Assembly (NCBI RefSeq): GCF_036226445.1
Contig: NZ_CP108474.1
Span: forward strand, 434,001-498,000
DNA from: Streptomyces sp. NBC_01255
Lineage (GTDB): Bacteria; Actinomycetota; Actinomycetes; Streptomycetales; Streptomycetaceae
Reading direction: 5' to 3'
DNA length: 64,000 bases
The position numbers and the translations under genes are program-made. A model generated the notes under the pieces. It saw only the letters and a program-made list of their open reading frames with translations. It did not search any database and was not told the DNA's origin. This document shows, piece by piece, positions 26,739 through 35,419 of this stretch. The first letter of the stretch is position 1, and each line of letters opens with the position of its first letter.

Positions 26739-28076
26739 TCAAGCGTGGGCGTCCTCGACAGCGACTTGCCGCACCGTCCGCAGCGTCGACCGGAGACTGT
26801 CCAGATCGGTCGAGCCCAGAGCGAGGCGGATTGCCTGTGGTGTGTGCATCGAGGTGGAGAACGGCTCGGCTGTGGCTACCGAGATGCGCCGACGCGCGAG
26901 GGTGGCGGTCAGACGATCGGCGCGTGCATCGTCGGGCAGCGGCAGCCATGTGAAGTAGGACGAGGGGTGGCTGACGAGTGGTAGGCCTGCCAGCTCTCGT
27001 CCGGCGAGTGCTTGGCGGGCCTTGGCGTCGTCTCGCTTCTGCGCTTCCAGGTGGTCCACCGTGCCGTCGTCGAGCCATCTGCAGGCGATCGCGGTGGTGA
27101 GGGCCGGGGTGTTCCAGGTGGTCGCCCGGATCGCGCGTTCGAGCAACGGCACCACAGACGGCGGGGCGACGACGAATCCGACCCGGAGGCCGGTGGCGAT
27201 GCTCTTGGACAGTCCCGAGACGTAGACGGTGATGTCCGGCGCGGTGGTGGCCAGCGGCGGTGGGGGGTCCTCGACCAGGTAGGCGTAGGAGGCGTCTTCG
27301 ATGATGAGCGACCCGTGCTGTCGAGCGATCTCGATCAGTCGGTTTCGGTCGGTTGCCGGCATGACCCAGCCGAGCGGGTTGTGCAAGGTGGGCATGGTGT
27401 AGATCGCGCGCACAGGGCGGGTCGCGCACAGCTTCTCGAGGGCATCGAGATTCGGCCCGTCGGCGGCTGCGGGGATGGGCGCCAAGTCGAGATGGAAGGC
27501 ATGCGCGAGCACCTTGAAACCCGGGTAGGTAAGTGTGTCGACCGCGACGACGTCGCCGGCGTTGAGCGCGGCCATGACGGTGACGGCCAGGCCGTGCTGC
27601 GCTCCGTTGACGATGAGGATCCGCTCCGCGTCAGCGGTGATTCCGCGACGCCTCAGGTGCCGTGCGATCGAGGCTCTGTCCTGGGGACGCCCTGAATGTG
27701 GCTGGTAGCGCAGGAGCGTGTCGAGATCGCCAGAGGTGGCCACCTCCCGCAGGGCCTGCCGAAGGAGATCGGCTTGCCCGGGCAGCGACGGATAGTTGAA
27801 GTTGAGGTCGACCGCGCCGGTGGCGACGACCTGCTGATCGATGCCGTGACCAGAGGGCACCGCGACGTCACGCACGAATGTGCCGCGGCCCTGTTCCCGG
27901 CTCACCAGACCCATCGCTTCCAGCTCGGCGTACACCCGAGTTGCGGTCACCACGGCGATGCCCTCACGGGCGGCGAGCGCGCGGTGTGTCGGCAGCCGCA
28001 TGCCTGCGGCGAGCCCCCCGCTCCGGATGTCGGATGCGAGCGCGTCGACCAGCGTCTTGTACCGCGGGGCTGCCAT
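26739..28076 (-). CDS. MocR-type GntR regulator (HTH plus aminotransferase-like domain)
   Basis: The 445-aa protein starts at ATG 28076. Residues 1-75 form a GntR winged helix (DALASDIRSGGLAAGMRLPT, then EGIAVVTATRVYAELEAMGL and a SREQGRGTFV wing). The remainder is a fold-type I PLP aminotransferase-like domain: NGAQHGL, VDTLTYPG, PTLHNPLG, SLIIEDASYAYL and SGLSKSIATGLRVGF, in which the lysine would bind PLP. MocR proteins sense PLP-linked metabolites and usually control the divergent gene, here a DJ-1-like protein. The TACAAT box at 28089-28084 lies seven bases before the ATG, indicating a leaderless mRNA. Confidence 0.9.
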   Translation of the reverse strand: MAAPRYKTLVDALASDIRSGGLAAGMRLPTHRALAAREGIAVVTATRVYAELEAMGLVSREQGRGTFVRDVAVPSGHGIDQQVVATGAVDLNFNYPSLPGQADLLRQALREVATSGDLDTLLRYQPHSGRPQDRASIARHLRRRGITADAERILIVNGAQHGLAVTVMAALNAGDVVAVDTLTYPGFKVLAHAFHLDLAPIPAAADGPNLDALEKLCATRPVRAIYTMPTLHNPLGWVMPATDRNRLIEIARQHGSLIIEDASYAYLVEDPPPPLATTAPDITVYVSGLSKSIATGLRVGFVVAPPSVVPLLERAIRATTWNTPALTTAIACRWLDDGTVDHLEAQKRDDAKARQALAGRELAGLPLVSHPSSYFTWLPLPDDARADRLTATLARRRISVATAEPFSTSMHTPQAIRLALGSTDLDSLRSTLRTVRQVAVEDAHA

Positions 28077-28082
28077 GCGCCG

Positions 28083-28133
28083 AATTGTATGCATGACAAT
28101 TCTTTGACTGTCCTGTTCGCGGGTCCCTACCGT
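28083..28133. promoter_or_regulatory. Divergent MocR/DJ-1 control region
   Basis: A perfect inverted repeat AATTGT (28083-28088), seven-base spacer, ACAATT (28096-28101) overlaps the MocR-side TACAAT -10 box. On the plus strand TTGACT (28104-28109), 18 bases, TACCGT (28128-28133) forms a promoter for the DJ-1-like gene. The repeat lies directly upstream of that -35 box and is the best candidate MocR operator, able to act on both promoters. Confidence 0.6.
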
Positions 28134-28164
28134 CAAGGCCCACCCAGCCGGAAGGACAGCCGCC

Positions 28165-28788
28165 GTGCACATCGCCATCCTCACCTTCGAGGGCTACAAC
28201 GAGCTCGACTCCCTGATCGCGCTCGGTGTGCTCAACCGCATCAAGAACGACGACTGGCGCGTCACCATCGCCACCCCCAGTCCCAAGGTGACGTCGATGA
28301 ACGGGGTCGTCATCGAGCAGATGTCCACCCTTGAGGAGGCGTGCGCCGCTGACGCCGTCATCGTCGGCAGCGGCATCGCCACCCGCGAGGTCGTCGAAGA
28401 CCCGGCGATCATGGACATCCTTCGCCGCCTGGACCCCACGCGCCAGCTCATCGCGGCGCAGTGCTCCGGCGCGCTCGTACTGTCCAGGCTCGGCCTGCTC
28501 GACGACATCCCCGCCTGCACTGACCTCATCACCAAGCCCTGGGTCGTCGCCGCCGGCGTCGAGGTACTGAACCAGCCCTTCTACGCCAAGGACAACATCG
28601 CCACCGCCGGTGGCTGCCTGGCCTCGCACTACCTCACCGCCTGGATCATCGCCCGTCTCCAGGGCACCGACGCCGCCGAAAGCGCGCTGCACTACGTCGC
28701 CCCGGTCGGCGAGAAAGAGGAATACATCGAGCGCGCCTGGCGCAACATCACCCCCTACCTGCCCGCTCCCGCACCCGCCTTCGTCTGA
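28165..28788 (+). CDS. DJ-1/PfpI family protein
   Basis: GTG 28165 follows GGAAGGA by eight bases. The 207-aa protein has a DJ-1/PfpI (glutamine amidotransferase-like) fold: MHIAILTFEGYNELDS, the nucleophile elbow IAAQCSGALVLS with Cys100, an early glutamate (E13), and the C-terminal ATAGGCLASHYLTAWII typical of the ThiJ/transcriptional-regulator-like subgroup. No AraC domain is attached. These proteins act as glyoxalases, isonitrile hydratases or amidases. Divergent arrangement with MocR suggests induction by an amine, aldehyde or related metabolite. Confidence 0.87.
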   Translation: MHIAILTFEGYNELDSLIALGVLNRIKNDDWRVTIATPSPKVTSMNGVVIEQMSTLEEACAADAVIVGSGIATREVVEDPAIMDILRRLDPTRQLIAAQCSGALVLSRLGLLDDIPACTDLITKPWVVAAGVEVLNQPFYAKDNIATAGGCLASHYLTAWIIARLQGTDAAESALHYVAPVGEKEEYIERAWRNITPYLPAPAPAFV

Positions 28789-28799
28789 ACAACCGGTCG

Positions 28800-29381
28800 C
28801 GGGCAGCGACCGGCCCGAGGCGGCGCAGCGCGCCGGCTCGCTGCGAGGAATCCGCTGCGGAAGCCTCGGCCGGTAGAGGCCGATGCGCTCGTTGCGCGGT
28901 TGATCCCTCGGGTTGCGGTGAGCGTGCGCTCGCCGCCCCCGCCGTGAGCGATCCAGCGGAAACGGGTTGAGGACCGGCCGGTGCCGGCATCGCGGTGGAA
29001 GTCGTAGAAGGTCCGCAGCACCGTCTCGCTGTGCGTACGGACCGAGGTCGCGTACGGCTTCCCGCCGGCGGCCCACCGGCCAGCCTGATCCGGGCGCCTC
29101 CAATGCCGACGTGACAGTTGCCCAGCGATCTGCGGCCAGCGGGAGAAGTCCCTGGCCTCGATGCGTTTGGCGCGATCCCATGGCACGTCGACAGCCCAAA
29201 GGAAGCGGAACCAGCGCAGCAGGTCCATTCCGTAGGAACGACTCGTTGTCGCTGGCCGCCCGGCCGCCTGCAGGTCCCGCAGGAAGGCAGCGACTCCCTC
29301 AACCGGCGTCCCCTCCGGACCGACGAGCCGGTAGGGCTCCCATGGATCGGCCGTGGACACCAGCTCGCCGATCAAGGGCAC
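28800..29381 (-). pseudogene. Tyrosine-recombinase-type integrase, N-terminal remnant
   Basis: From about 29381 the sequence reads as the SAM-like core-binding domain: VEGVAAFLRDLQAAGRPATT, SRSYGMDLLRWFRFLWAVDV, PWDRAKRIEARDFSRW, then HSETVLRTFYDFHRDAGTG. Near 28985 it continues in another frame as VLNPFPLDRSRRGRRAHAHR and ERIGLYRPRLPQRIPRS, then stops matching. The catalytic R-H-R-Y domain is absent. A frameshift and truncation leave an inactive relic of an integrase common on Streptomyces plasmids and islands. Confidence 0.75.
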
Positions 29382-29452
29382 GGACAGGACCGACAGGTCT
29401 CTCGATGACTCCGCGGACAGCCCAACGTCGATCCGACCAAAGGGTCACTGAC

Positions 29453-30135
29453 CTAAGACTCCACCAGTAGTTCAGTCAACGGGTAGTGCGAGCGGAAGGC
29501 CACCCACCTCTGCGACTCCACCCGCGAGCGGCCGAAGCAAACCTGGGAGACCGCCGGCTTGAGGTTGCCATAACGGATGTGCCTGGTCGGGACACCTCCC
29601 AGGATCCGGAAGGCATCCACGTGGCCCTGCATGAACGCTTCCTGACCCGAAGTGGAGAACACCCGATGGACCGCCTTGCCCGAATACGACAGCCGCAGCG
29701 TGAACAGCCGGCACTGCATCGGCTTGCCGTCCACCCGCACCCAGACCTCGGCGAAGTCGACCTCGGCCTCCTCGCCAGGCCGGTGGAACTGCGGAACCAT
29801 GCCCTCGTGCGTCATCCGGGCCCGGTCCGGCTCCTCCTTGATCTGAGGCCGACGGACTCGCAGGTAGTCGTTGAGGGTGTGGTAGGCGACGGCCGTGAAG
29901 CCGTACTCGTCACGCAGCCGGTCCAGGATCCGCTTGTTGGTGTGCCGCTGCTCCGGCGGCGCCGTCCAGATCCGACCGCAGCATCTCGTCGATCCAGCCC
30001 TTCGCCGGATCCAGCGCCGACCGGCGCATCACAGGCTCCATGCGCTTGGGCGGCAACGCGCTGTCCAGGGCCTGGCGGACCACCCGACGGCGGACCGCGT
30101 AACGGCGGGCCAGTGATCGAGAATCCGGGTCAATA
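29453..30135 (-). pseudogene. IS21-family transposase (IstA), degraded
   Basis: From the right, SRSLARRYAVRRRVVRQALD, LPPKRMEPVMRRSALDPAKG and WIDEMLRSDL give the N-terminal region. After a frameshift near 29965 it continues with HTNKRILDRLRDEYGFTAVA, YHTLNDYLRVRRPQIKEEPD, then the RNase H-like core with the first catalytic Asp in EEAEVDFAEVWV, LRLSYSGKAVHRVF, GQEAFMQGH, GGVPTRHIRYGNLKPAVSQV and FRSHYPL. It ends before the DDE glutamate. No IstB helper follows. TCCAAACGAG (30145-30154) next to it mirrors CTCGTTTGGA at 509-518. Confidence 0.8.
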
Positions 30136-30201
30136 CCGCACTACTCCAAACGAGTGCCCGAGCCTCTGAGCGCCCGTGCGCGGTGGGTCGACTCCGAGTG
30201 C

Positions 30202-30882
30202 TCAGATTCCTTCCAGCGCTGTGCGCTCGGCGTGGCGCAGCCAGTCGAGGTACCACTGTGCGAAGGTCACCGGCTTTCCGTCGCGGCCAAGGAGCGGTGT
30301 GAGGTCGACGTCATCCACCCGGCAGTCCGACCAGATCGTGCCGCGGTGGCTGCCGCTGATGATCAGCCACTCCCGTTGAGCGCACCCCAAGTGGCAGATA
30401 ACGATCGCACCGACTGTGCGCTCTGGGGCGAACATGACGGCGTCCCACCGCTCGGCCCATGCCTCGATGGCGTCGTCGAACTCCTCGATCTCGTCGAATT
30501 CCTCTTCCTCGGGGCGTTCAGCAAGGAGCGCGTCGACGATCTCGGGGTCCGGGCCCTGCTCGGGAAACGGCTCGGCAAGCCGGGACAGGTCTGCCATGTC
30601 CGCGCCGTCGCCCTCCCACCGCCAGCGGCCTTGCACTCGCCGCACTGGGAACATGCCATGGGCGGGACCAGCACCACCCGCCCCGACATGCAGGAGGAAG
30701 GTTCGGAATTCCTCAGGCAGCGTCACCTTCATCTGTGCCTCGAGCTCTGCGAGCTCGGCGTGGCTGAGCGGCTGCTCCAGAACCCATTTATGCCCCAAGG
30801 CCCCGAACACGTCGTTGCTCGCGGGGGATGTCCCCAAAGCCTCGACCCGTTGACGGATGCCTGCCCACTGCTGATCAGTCAT
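30202..30882 (-). CDS. SMI1/KNR4 (SUKH) family protein
   Basis: The 226-aa protein starts at ATG 30882. It carries SUKH hallmarks: LSHAELAELEAQMKVTLPEE, the FRTFLLHVGAGGAGPAHGMF motif with GxGP, a long acidic insertion (ERPEEEEFDEIEEFDDAIEA), then VGAIVICHLGCAQREWLIIS, GTIWSD and a C-terminal TFAQWYLDWL. SUKH proteins are often immunity proteins against polymorphic toxins; no toxin gene is beside it here. Its position within integrase/IS relics suggests an orphan immunity gene from a mobile island. Confidence 0.85.
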   Translation of the reverse strand: MTDQQWAGIRQRVEALGTSPASNDVFGALGHKWVLEQPLSHAELAELEAQMKVTLPEEFRTFLLHVGAGGAGPAHGMFPVRRVQGRWRWEGDGADMADLSRLAEPFPEQGPDPEIVDALLAERPEEEEFDEIEEFDDAIEAWAERWDAVMFAPERTVGAIVICHLGCAQREWLIISGSHRGTIWSDCRVDDVDLTPLLGRDGKPVTFAQWYLDWLRHAERTALEGI

Positions 30883-31138
30883 GAGCAAAAGGTAGGTGCC
30901 GCCACCGACATTGACGTCGACGGGGCCTCCTGGAAGCCAGGTGGGGCCAGTTCAAACCGTTCCTACCCGGGGCCAGACGAAGCCGCCACAGCGGGGCCAA
31001 AGCACACCGCCCTGGACACTGGGGGTTGTGGGCACAGATGTTGTGGGCCCAGGCCAGGTGGTCGAGGTGGGTCGCCACGGCGCGGGGACTGCCGAGGGCG
31101 AGGGCCGAATCGGCCTCGTAGCGAAAGACCTCCACCCA

Positions 31139-31195
31139 CTCCGAGCCCACGTCGAGCACGTCTTCGCCCGCATGAAGACCTGGAAGATGCGCCTT
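31139..31195 (+). pseudogene. IS5-type transposase, 19-residue remnant
   Basis: The segment LRAHVEHVFARMKTWKMRL matches the conserved end of the DDE domain in IS5/IS1647-type transposases (R-x-x-V-E-H-x-F-A-R-M-K-x-W-K). Nothing else of the element is recognisable. The preceding 250 bases hold no supported gene, although a protein-like minus-strand stretch (YEADSALALGSPRAVATHLD) occurs there. Confidence 0.5.
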
Positions 31196-31486
31196 CTAGA
31201 AGACGCCCCCGCGTCCTGCCTTGCGGCCGCGTTCGTCTGGGGAGGCCGGAGGGGCGCCGTAGGTGTACGCGGTGCGGATGTGTCCGTCCTGGGCATGGAC
31301 GATGACCTGCGCGGGCGTGTGCTCCTTGGCTCGCCGGCGTGCGGCGTCGAGCGCGTCCTTCTGCGTCCGGTGCGGCTCGTGCAGCACTCGGCGGCCTTCC
31401 CGGCCCTCGACCTGCCACTTCACGCCCGCAGCCGCCGCCCGCTCGCCGGACGGTGCCACGTGGTAGACGGTCTGCTTCGCTGCCAT
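31196..31486 (-). CDS. DUF2188 family protein, 96 aa
   Basis: The product reads YHVAPSGERAAAAGVKWQVE, then a HRTQKDALDAARRRAKEHTP helix, AQVIVHAQDGHIRTAYTYG, and a short basic tail. This is the DUF2188 pattern: a V-x-P...W-x-V strand pair, the K-x-x-A-x-x-x-A helix and a V-I-H-x-x-D-G-x-I strand. A GAGGCGAG ribosome site precedes ATG 31486. Function is unknown. Confidence 0.8.
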   Translation of the reverse strand: MAAKQTVYHVAPSGERAAAAGVKWQVEGREGRRVLHEPHRTQKDALDAARRRAKEHTPAQVIVHAQDGHIRTAYTYGAPPASPDERGRKAGRGGVF

Positions 31487-31584
31487 GATGCTCGCCTCGC
31501 CCTCTCAGGCGGACTTCCGGCGCCGCGACGCCGCCTTCTTCGGAGAGTGGGCAGCTGGACACGATTGCCCCGAGAAGCCACAGG

Positions 31585-31833
31585 TCACAGCCCCGGCGTA
31601 AGAGATGAGCGCCGACAGGCTATTCCCCAGGCTATGCAGACCCACCTGTGATCGCACTTCCAGAGGCAGGCCGTCCGGCGGGCCGACAGTTGCAGAGCGA
31701 GGAAGAGCTCAGCCCTGCCTCGGGTCAGCTCTGAAAGGTCCTGCATCGGCAAGACGACTCCCCGGTGCTGATCCATCGCGTCCGCCGTGTCCCGCCACTC
31801 CTTGGCCCCGGGTTCCCCATGCCAGACAGGCAT
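31585..31833 (-). CDS. Possible small protein, 82 aa (weak)
   Basis: From ATG 31833 the frame reads MPVWHGEPGAKEWRDTADAM, DQHRGVVLPMQDLSELTRGR and a C-terminal half rich in Cys and Trp (CLWKCDHRWVCIAWG). The N-terminal half looks protein-like. I recognise no family and the ribosome site is weak (AAGG). It may be a remnant in the island. Confidence 0.25.
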   Translation of the reverse strand: MPVWHGEPGAKEWRDTADAMDQHRGVVLPMQDLSELTRGRAELFLALQLSARRTACLWKCDHRWVCIAWGIACRRSSLTPGL

Positions 31834-32005
31834 CTCGTCTGCCTTGCCCTGCTCGCTCCGGTCCGTCCGCTGTCTTGTGGACCCCCGAGGGCGCCCTTGG
31901 GGGTCATCCCTTCGACCTCTTGCCGGGAGCCGGGAGGCGGGCGCGGTCCGGCCACCGCGAGGCGATGCGGGGCCGGACTCGACGCCTGCGACGTGGTCGC
32001 CTGCC

Positions 32006-32293
32006 CTAGAGGATGAAGACGCTCTGCGCGGTCTCCGTGTTGTACGTCTCCCCCGGGTACACGAGCCATTCCACGGCACCGGTGCAATCGGGTCCGGCGT
32101 GTACCTCTGCGATCGCATCGGTGTTGTTGGTCACCGACGTGGGGAACCAGTCGACCGCGTAGCAGCCACTCGGGTTTTCGTACGCGGTGCCGTTCACGGT
32201 GAGGACGCCTTCAGAAGCTGAGGCGGAAGCGGGAAGGCTCACTGCGAGGAGAGCTGCTGCGGCGAGCGCGAAGGCCATACGTCGGGTTTTCAT
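32006..32293 (-). CDS. Small secreted protein, 95 aa
   Basis: The product has a clear Sec signal peptide (MKTRRMAFALAAAALLAVSL followed by PASASAS) and a mature domain of about 65 residues with two cysteines (GCYAVDWFPTSVTNNTD and HAGPDCTGAVEWLVYPGETY) that could form one disulphide, ending in SVFIL. It is similar in layout to small extracellular beta-sandwich proteins of streptomycetes. Function unknown. Confidence 0.75.
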   Translation of the reverse strand: MKTRRMAFALAAAALLAVSLPASASASEGVLTVNGTAYENPSGCYAVDWFPTSVTNNTDAIAEVHAGPDCTGAVEWLVYPGETYNTETAQSVFIL

Positions 32294-32558
32294 GATCAGC
32301 TCAACGTCCGGCCCTGTCTGCGGTCACGGTTTCGTCAGGGAGAACGGACGGTTCGGAGCATCGCCGACGTCGGCGCGGGGTCTCGACCCGAAGGGCGCAG
32401 CCCGGGAACGGCAGGCGGGGAAGGGCTGGGCGCTCGACACGGACATCCGGGCTCACCACACTTCACTTCGCCAGAAGACTCGCGCATAAAGGCAGCCTGC
32501 TGCGGCGGCGGTCGCACCAGGACCTGGTGAGGTGACCTGAATGCCTCCGGGCTTCGTC

Positions 32559-33800
32559 TCAGACGCGGACGACGATCAGGGCGATGTCGTCGCGGGCACC
32601 GCCGGCTACACCGAGGCCGGCCAGCAGGGCGTCGGCGAGGCTGTCGGGGTCGGTGCGGCCATGGTGGGCGAGGGCGTCGGTGAGCCGGTGCAGGCCGGCG
32701 TCGATGTCCTCGTCTCGGCGTTCGATGAGCCCGTCGGTGTAGAGCACGAGGGTGTCGCCGGAGTCGTAAGGGAGCGCGGCGTGCGGGCGTGGGACGTGTT
32801 CGGGGCGGGCGCCCAGCGGCGGGTCGGTGGCTTGGTCCAGCAGGTCGTAGGTCCCGTCGGGGTGCAGGAGAACGGGCGGCGGGTGTCCGGCGCTGCTGTA
32901 GGTGATCTGATGGTGACGGGTGTCGACCACGGCCTGGAAGGCGGTGGTGGCCAGCGCGCCTTCGACCGATCGCGAGTACAGGCCGAGGACTTCCAGCGAC
33001 GTGGCCGGTTCGCGCAGGGCTCGGACGGCGGCGCTCAGTGCGCTGCGGAGCATGCCCATGACGGCAGCGGCTTCCAGGCCGTGGCCGACGACGTCGCCGA
33101 CCGCGACGCCGAAGCAGCCCTCGGGCAGATTGACGACGTCGAACCAGTCGCCGCACACGTTCAGCGACCCGACCGCGGGCAGGTAGCGCACCGCGACGTT
33201 CCGGTGCCGGTCCAGGTCGGGCGAGTGCAGCATCGCTTCCTGCAGCCTGACGGCGACCTGGCGTTCCCGGGCGTGTGCCTGACGCAGTTCCTCGTTCAAC
33301 CGCTGCAGCTCCCGAGCCCGCGCGTACAGCTCGGCCTCCATCACCTGCCGCCTGGCCAGTAGTCCCCCTGGCGGTCCGGGCGGGTGGGAGCGGACGAACT
33401 CGGTCACGTCCTCCACCCGGTGGATGATCCAAGCCACCTGCCCGTCCGGCCCCAGTACGGGGGTGTTGATCGGCGACCACCACCGCTCCTCGAACGCCCC
33501 GGGCCGGGACACGACGGGGATGTCGTACTTCTGCACCGCCATCGTGTCCGGCTGCTTCGACCGCAGGACCCGCTGCAGCGAGGCGTTCAGGTTCCGCACA
33601 CCGTCCGCGTTCGCATCCGCGGGATTGTCCGGGAAGGCATCGAACAGATGCCGGCCGACCAGGTCCTGCATGCTCCGGCCGGTGGCACGGAGGTATGCCT
33701 CGTTGACGTCGACGATCACCAGATCCGGGCCCAGCACCAGATACGGGCTGGGAGTCGCCGCGAACAACGCCGTGTAGTCAATGTCCGGTCCCACGAGCAC
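32559..33800 (-). CDS. PAS-SpoIIE phosphatase
   Basis: I choose GTG 33800 because a GGAAGGA site lies just upstream and this family usually starts close to its DYTALF segment; an ATG at 33953 with GAGGT is also possible. The 413-aa protein has a PAS domain (about 8-120: [59 protein letters not shown]), a coiled linker rich in Glu/Arg, and a SpoIIE PP2C domain (about 190-413: [69 protein letters not shown]). There is no HATPase domain. It likely dephosphorylates a STAS anti-anti-sigma factor. Confidence 0.9.
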   Translation of the reverse strand: MLVGPDIDYTALFAATPSPYLVLGPDLVIVDVNEAYLRATGRSMQDLVGRHLFDAFPDNPADANADGVRNLNASLQRVLRSKQPDTMAVQKYDIPVVSRPGAFEERWWSPINTPVLGPDGQVAWIIHRVEDVTEFVRSHPPGPPGGLLARRQVMEAELYARARELQRLNEELRQAHARERQVAVRLQEAMLHSPDLDRHRNVAVRYLPAVGSLNVCGDWFDVVNLPEGCFGVAVGDVVGHGLEAAAVMGMLRSALSAAVRALREPATSLEVLGLYSRSVEGALATTAFQAVVDTRHHQITYSSAGHPPPVLLHPDGTYDLLDQATDPPLGARPEHVPRPHAALPYDSGDTLVLYTDGLIERRDEDIDAGLHRLTDALAHHGRTDPDSLADALLAGLGVAGGARDDIALIVVRV

Positions 33801-34129
33801 GCACCGGTCCTTCCCGTCCTCCCCCCTTGTGGCCCTCGCTGGTCCGCCGCGTTTCGATGGCAGTGGTTTCGATGGCACTGGGTCAGTCACGGTGCACCTG
33901 CTTCCAGCCTCACCCGTGCGGCCTCGCGGCGCGACACGATCGTGGTCGGACATCGTGACCTCGGCGGATTCACCTTGCTCCTGCTCGGCTCGGTCGGCCG
34001 CAGGGCCGAATCGCCGCGCACCTCGCCTGATCGAGTGCCCCCCGTGTGGCACCGGAGACGTCCGGTGCGATGGTCGAGTGGTCGAGTGGTCGGCGGTGTC
34101 AACCCGTGCAAGTACGCGAGGGCTCGGGG

Positions 34130-34160
34130 TTGACGTTGCCGCTGCGGCAGCTTCTACGGT
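34130..34160 (+). promoter_or_regulatory. MerR-type promoter/operator
   Basis: TTGACG (34130-34135) and TACGGT (34155-34160) are separated by 19 bases, the stretched spacing used by MerR-activated promoters. The spacer contains a perfect inverted repeat TGCCGC-T-GCGGCA (34137-34149). It lies 54 bases upstream of the MerR-family gene, indicating autoregulation. Confidence 0.75.
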
Positions 34161-34213
34161 CGTGACCAGGGCCGGAGACATCGGCCCGGCGACACAGACG
34201 TGCAGGAGTCGTG

Positions 34214-34972
34214 ATGGACTGGCCGATCTCAGAGGTGGCCCGGATGTCGGGCGTGACCGCCCGGACACTGCGCCACTACGACGAGACCGGCCTGCTGCCA
34301 CCGGCCCGGATCGGCGCCAACGGCCACCGCTACTACGAGGAGCACCAGCTTCTGCTGCTGCAGCAGATCCTCGTACTGCGGGCGCTGAGCGTCGGGCTGC
34401 CGGAGATCGGCCGGATCCTCGCAGCACAGGTCGACGAGGTGGACGCCCTCCGGGGCCACCACCAGCGGCTGCTCGCGGAGCGGGACCGGCTCGATGCCCT
34501 GGCCGCCACCGTCTCCCGCACCATCGCCGAACTGGAGCAGTCCAGGAAGGACGGCAACCCCATGACCATCAACCGCCCGGAGAATCTCTTCGAGGGCGTC
34601 CAGCCCTCCCAGTACGCGGAGAACATGTCCGGCTTCCCCGAACTCGCCGAGGCGGTCGGACGCCGCGCCGCGACGATGAGCCAGGCCGACGCCGATGCCG
34701 CGCACCGTGAGCGCACTGCTCAGATGATCCGGCTGGCCGAACTCATGGCCGCAGGCCACCCGGCCGACGCCGACCCCGTGCAGGCCGAGATCGATGCCCA
34801 GTACCGGGCGCTGACCCGGCTGCGTGCCGTGTCCGCCGAGGAGTACCGGGCCATCGGACGCTCCTGCGTGGACGACGATGCCTGGCGCGCCGCCTACGAG
34901 GCGATCGCCCCGGGTCTGGCCGCGTATCAGCGCGACGCCATCGAGGCGTACGCCACCACCCGGCTGATCTGA
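34214..34972 (+). CDS. MerR family regulator, TipA-like
   Basis: The 252-aa protein starts at ATG 34214, five bases after CAGGAG. The N-terminal MerR winged helix reads [40 protein letters not shown], followed by a long coiled-coil dimer helix (about 75-115) and a C-terminal TipAS-type helical domain from about 125 ([34 protein letters not shown]). TipAS domains bind thiopeptides or other multidrug ligands in TipA; here only the fold class is inferred. The preceding promoter has the expected 19-base spacer. No obvious efflux target is adjacent. Confidence 0.88.
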   Translation: MDWPISEVARMSGVTARTLRHYDETGLLPPARIGANGHRYYEEHQLLLLQQILVLRALSVGLPEIGRILAAQVDEVDALRGHHQRLLAERDRLDALAATVSRTIAELEQSRKDGNPMTINRPENLFEGVQPSQYAENMSGFPELAEAVGRRAATMSQADADAAHRERTAQMIRLAELMAAGHPADADPVQAEIDAQYRALTRLRAVSAEEYRAIGRSCVDDDAWRAAYEAIAPGLAAYQRDAIEAYATTRLI

Positions 34973-35094
34973 GCACGGCGCAATCGCCCGCGGGCCACGA
35001 GCGGTCTGACGGCACCCCGTGGGCCGGCACCGCGGAGCGGGCGCCGGAGCCGGTCACCCGGGTCCGGTGAACAGGGGCGGGACCGCGGCGAACG

Positions 35095-35214
35095 GGCTGC
35101 CGTCGAGTCGAGGTGGGCCAGCAGGTCCGTTGGATCGCGATACACGGCGGCGGCGCCGGCGTCCTCGAGATCGCCCTGCGGGATTCCGCCGCGCAGGAGG
35201 CCCACAGCGTTCAC
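35095..35214 (-). pseudogene. HAD-family hydrolase, C-terminal fragment
   Basis: Forty residues (NAVGLLRGGIPQGDLEDAGA, then AAVYRDPTDLLAHLDS) match the last strand-helix pairs of HAD-IA phosphatases of the phosphoglycolate type. The nucleophile DxD region is not found upstream. The neighbouring 200 bases to 35419 hold no supported gene. Confidence 0.5.
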
Positions 35215-35419
35215 ATGTGCCCGGGTGGCCGCCTTCGTCGGCGTCGAAGAGCGCGGCGTGGTTCGTGGTGTGCCTCCTCGCGATCTCGCAGGGCCGGCAG
35301 CAGCTCTTCGTGTGCCCAGCGGATGCGCACCCCGGACCGCGTGGAGCGGCGGACGTCCTGGCCTAGCGCCACAATGGAGCAGTGCGCCTCTGCGGGCCCA
35401 CTGATTCCGGAGGAGGTCC

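Noticed and set aside
30202..30882. Toxin-immunity pair around the SUKH protein
   Set aside because: No polymorphic toxin or secretion gene adjoins it, so only an orphan immunity-like gene can be claimed.
30883..31138. Minus-strand gene reading YEADSALALGSPRAVATHLD
   Set aside because: About 45 residues look protein-like, but the start overlaps the IS5 relic and the end decays; too weak to call.
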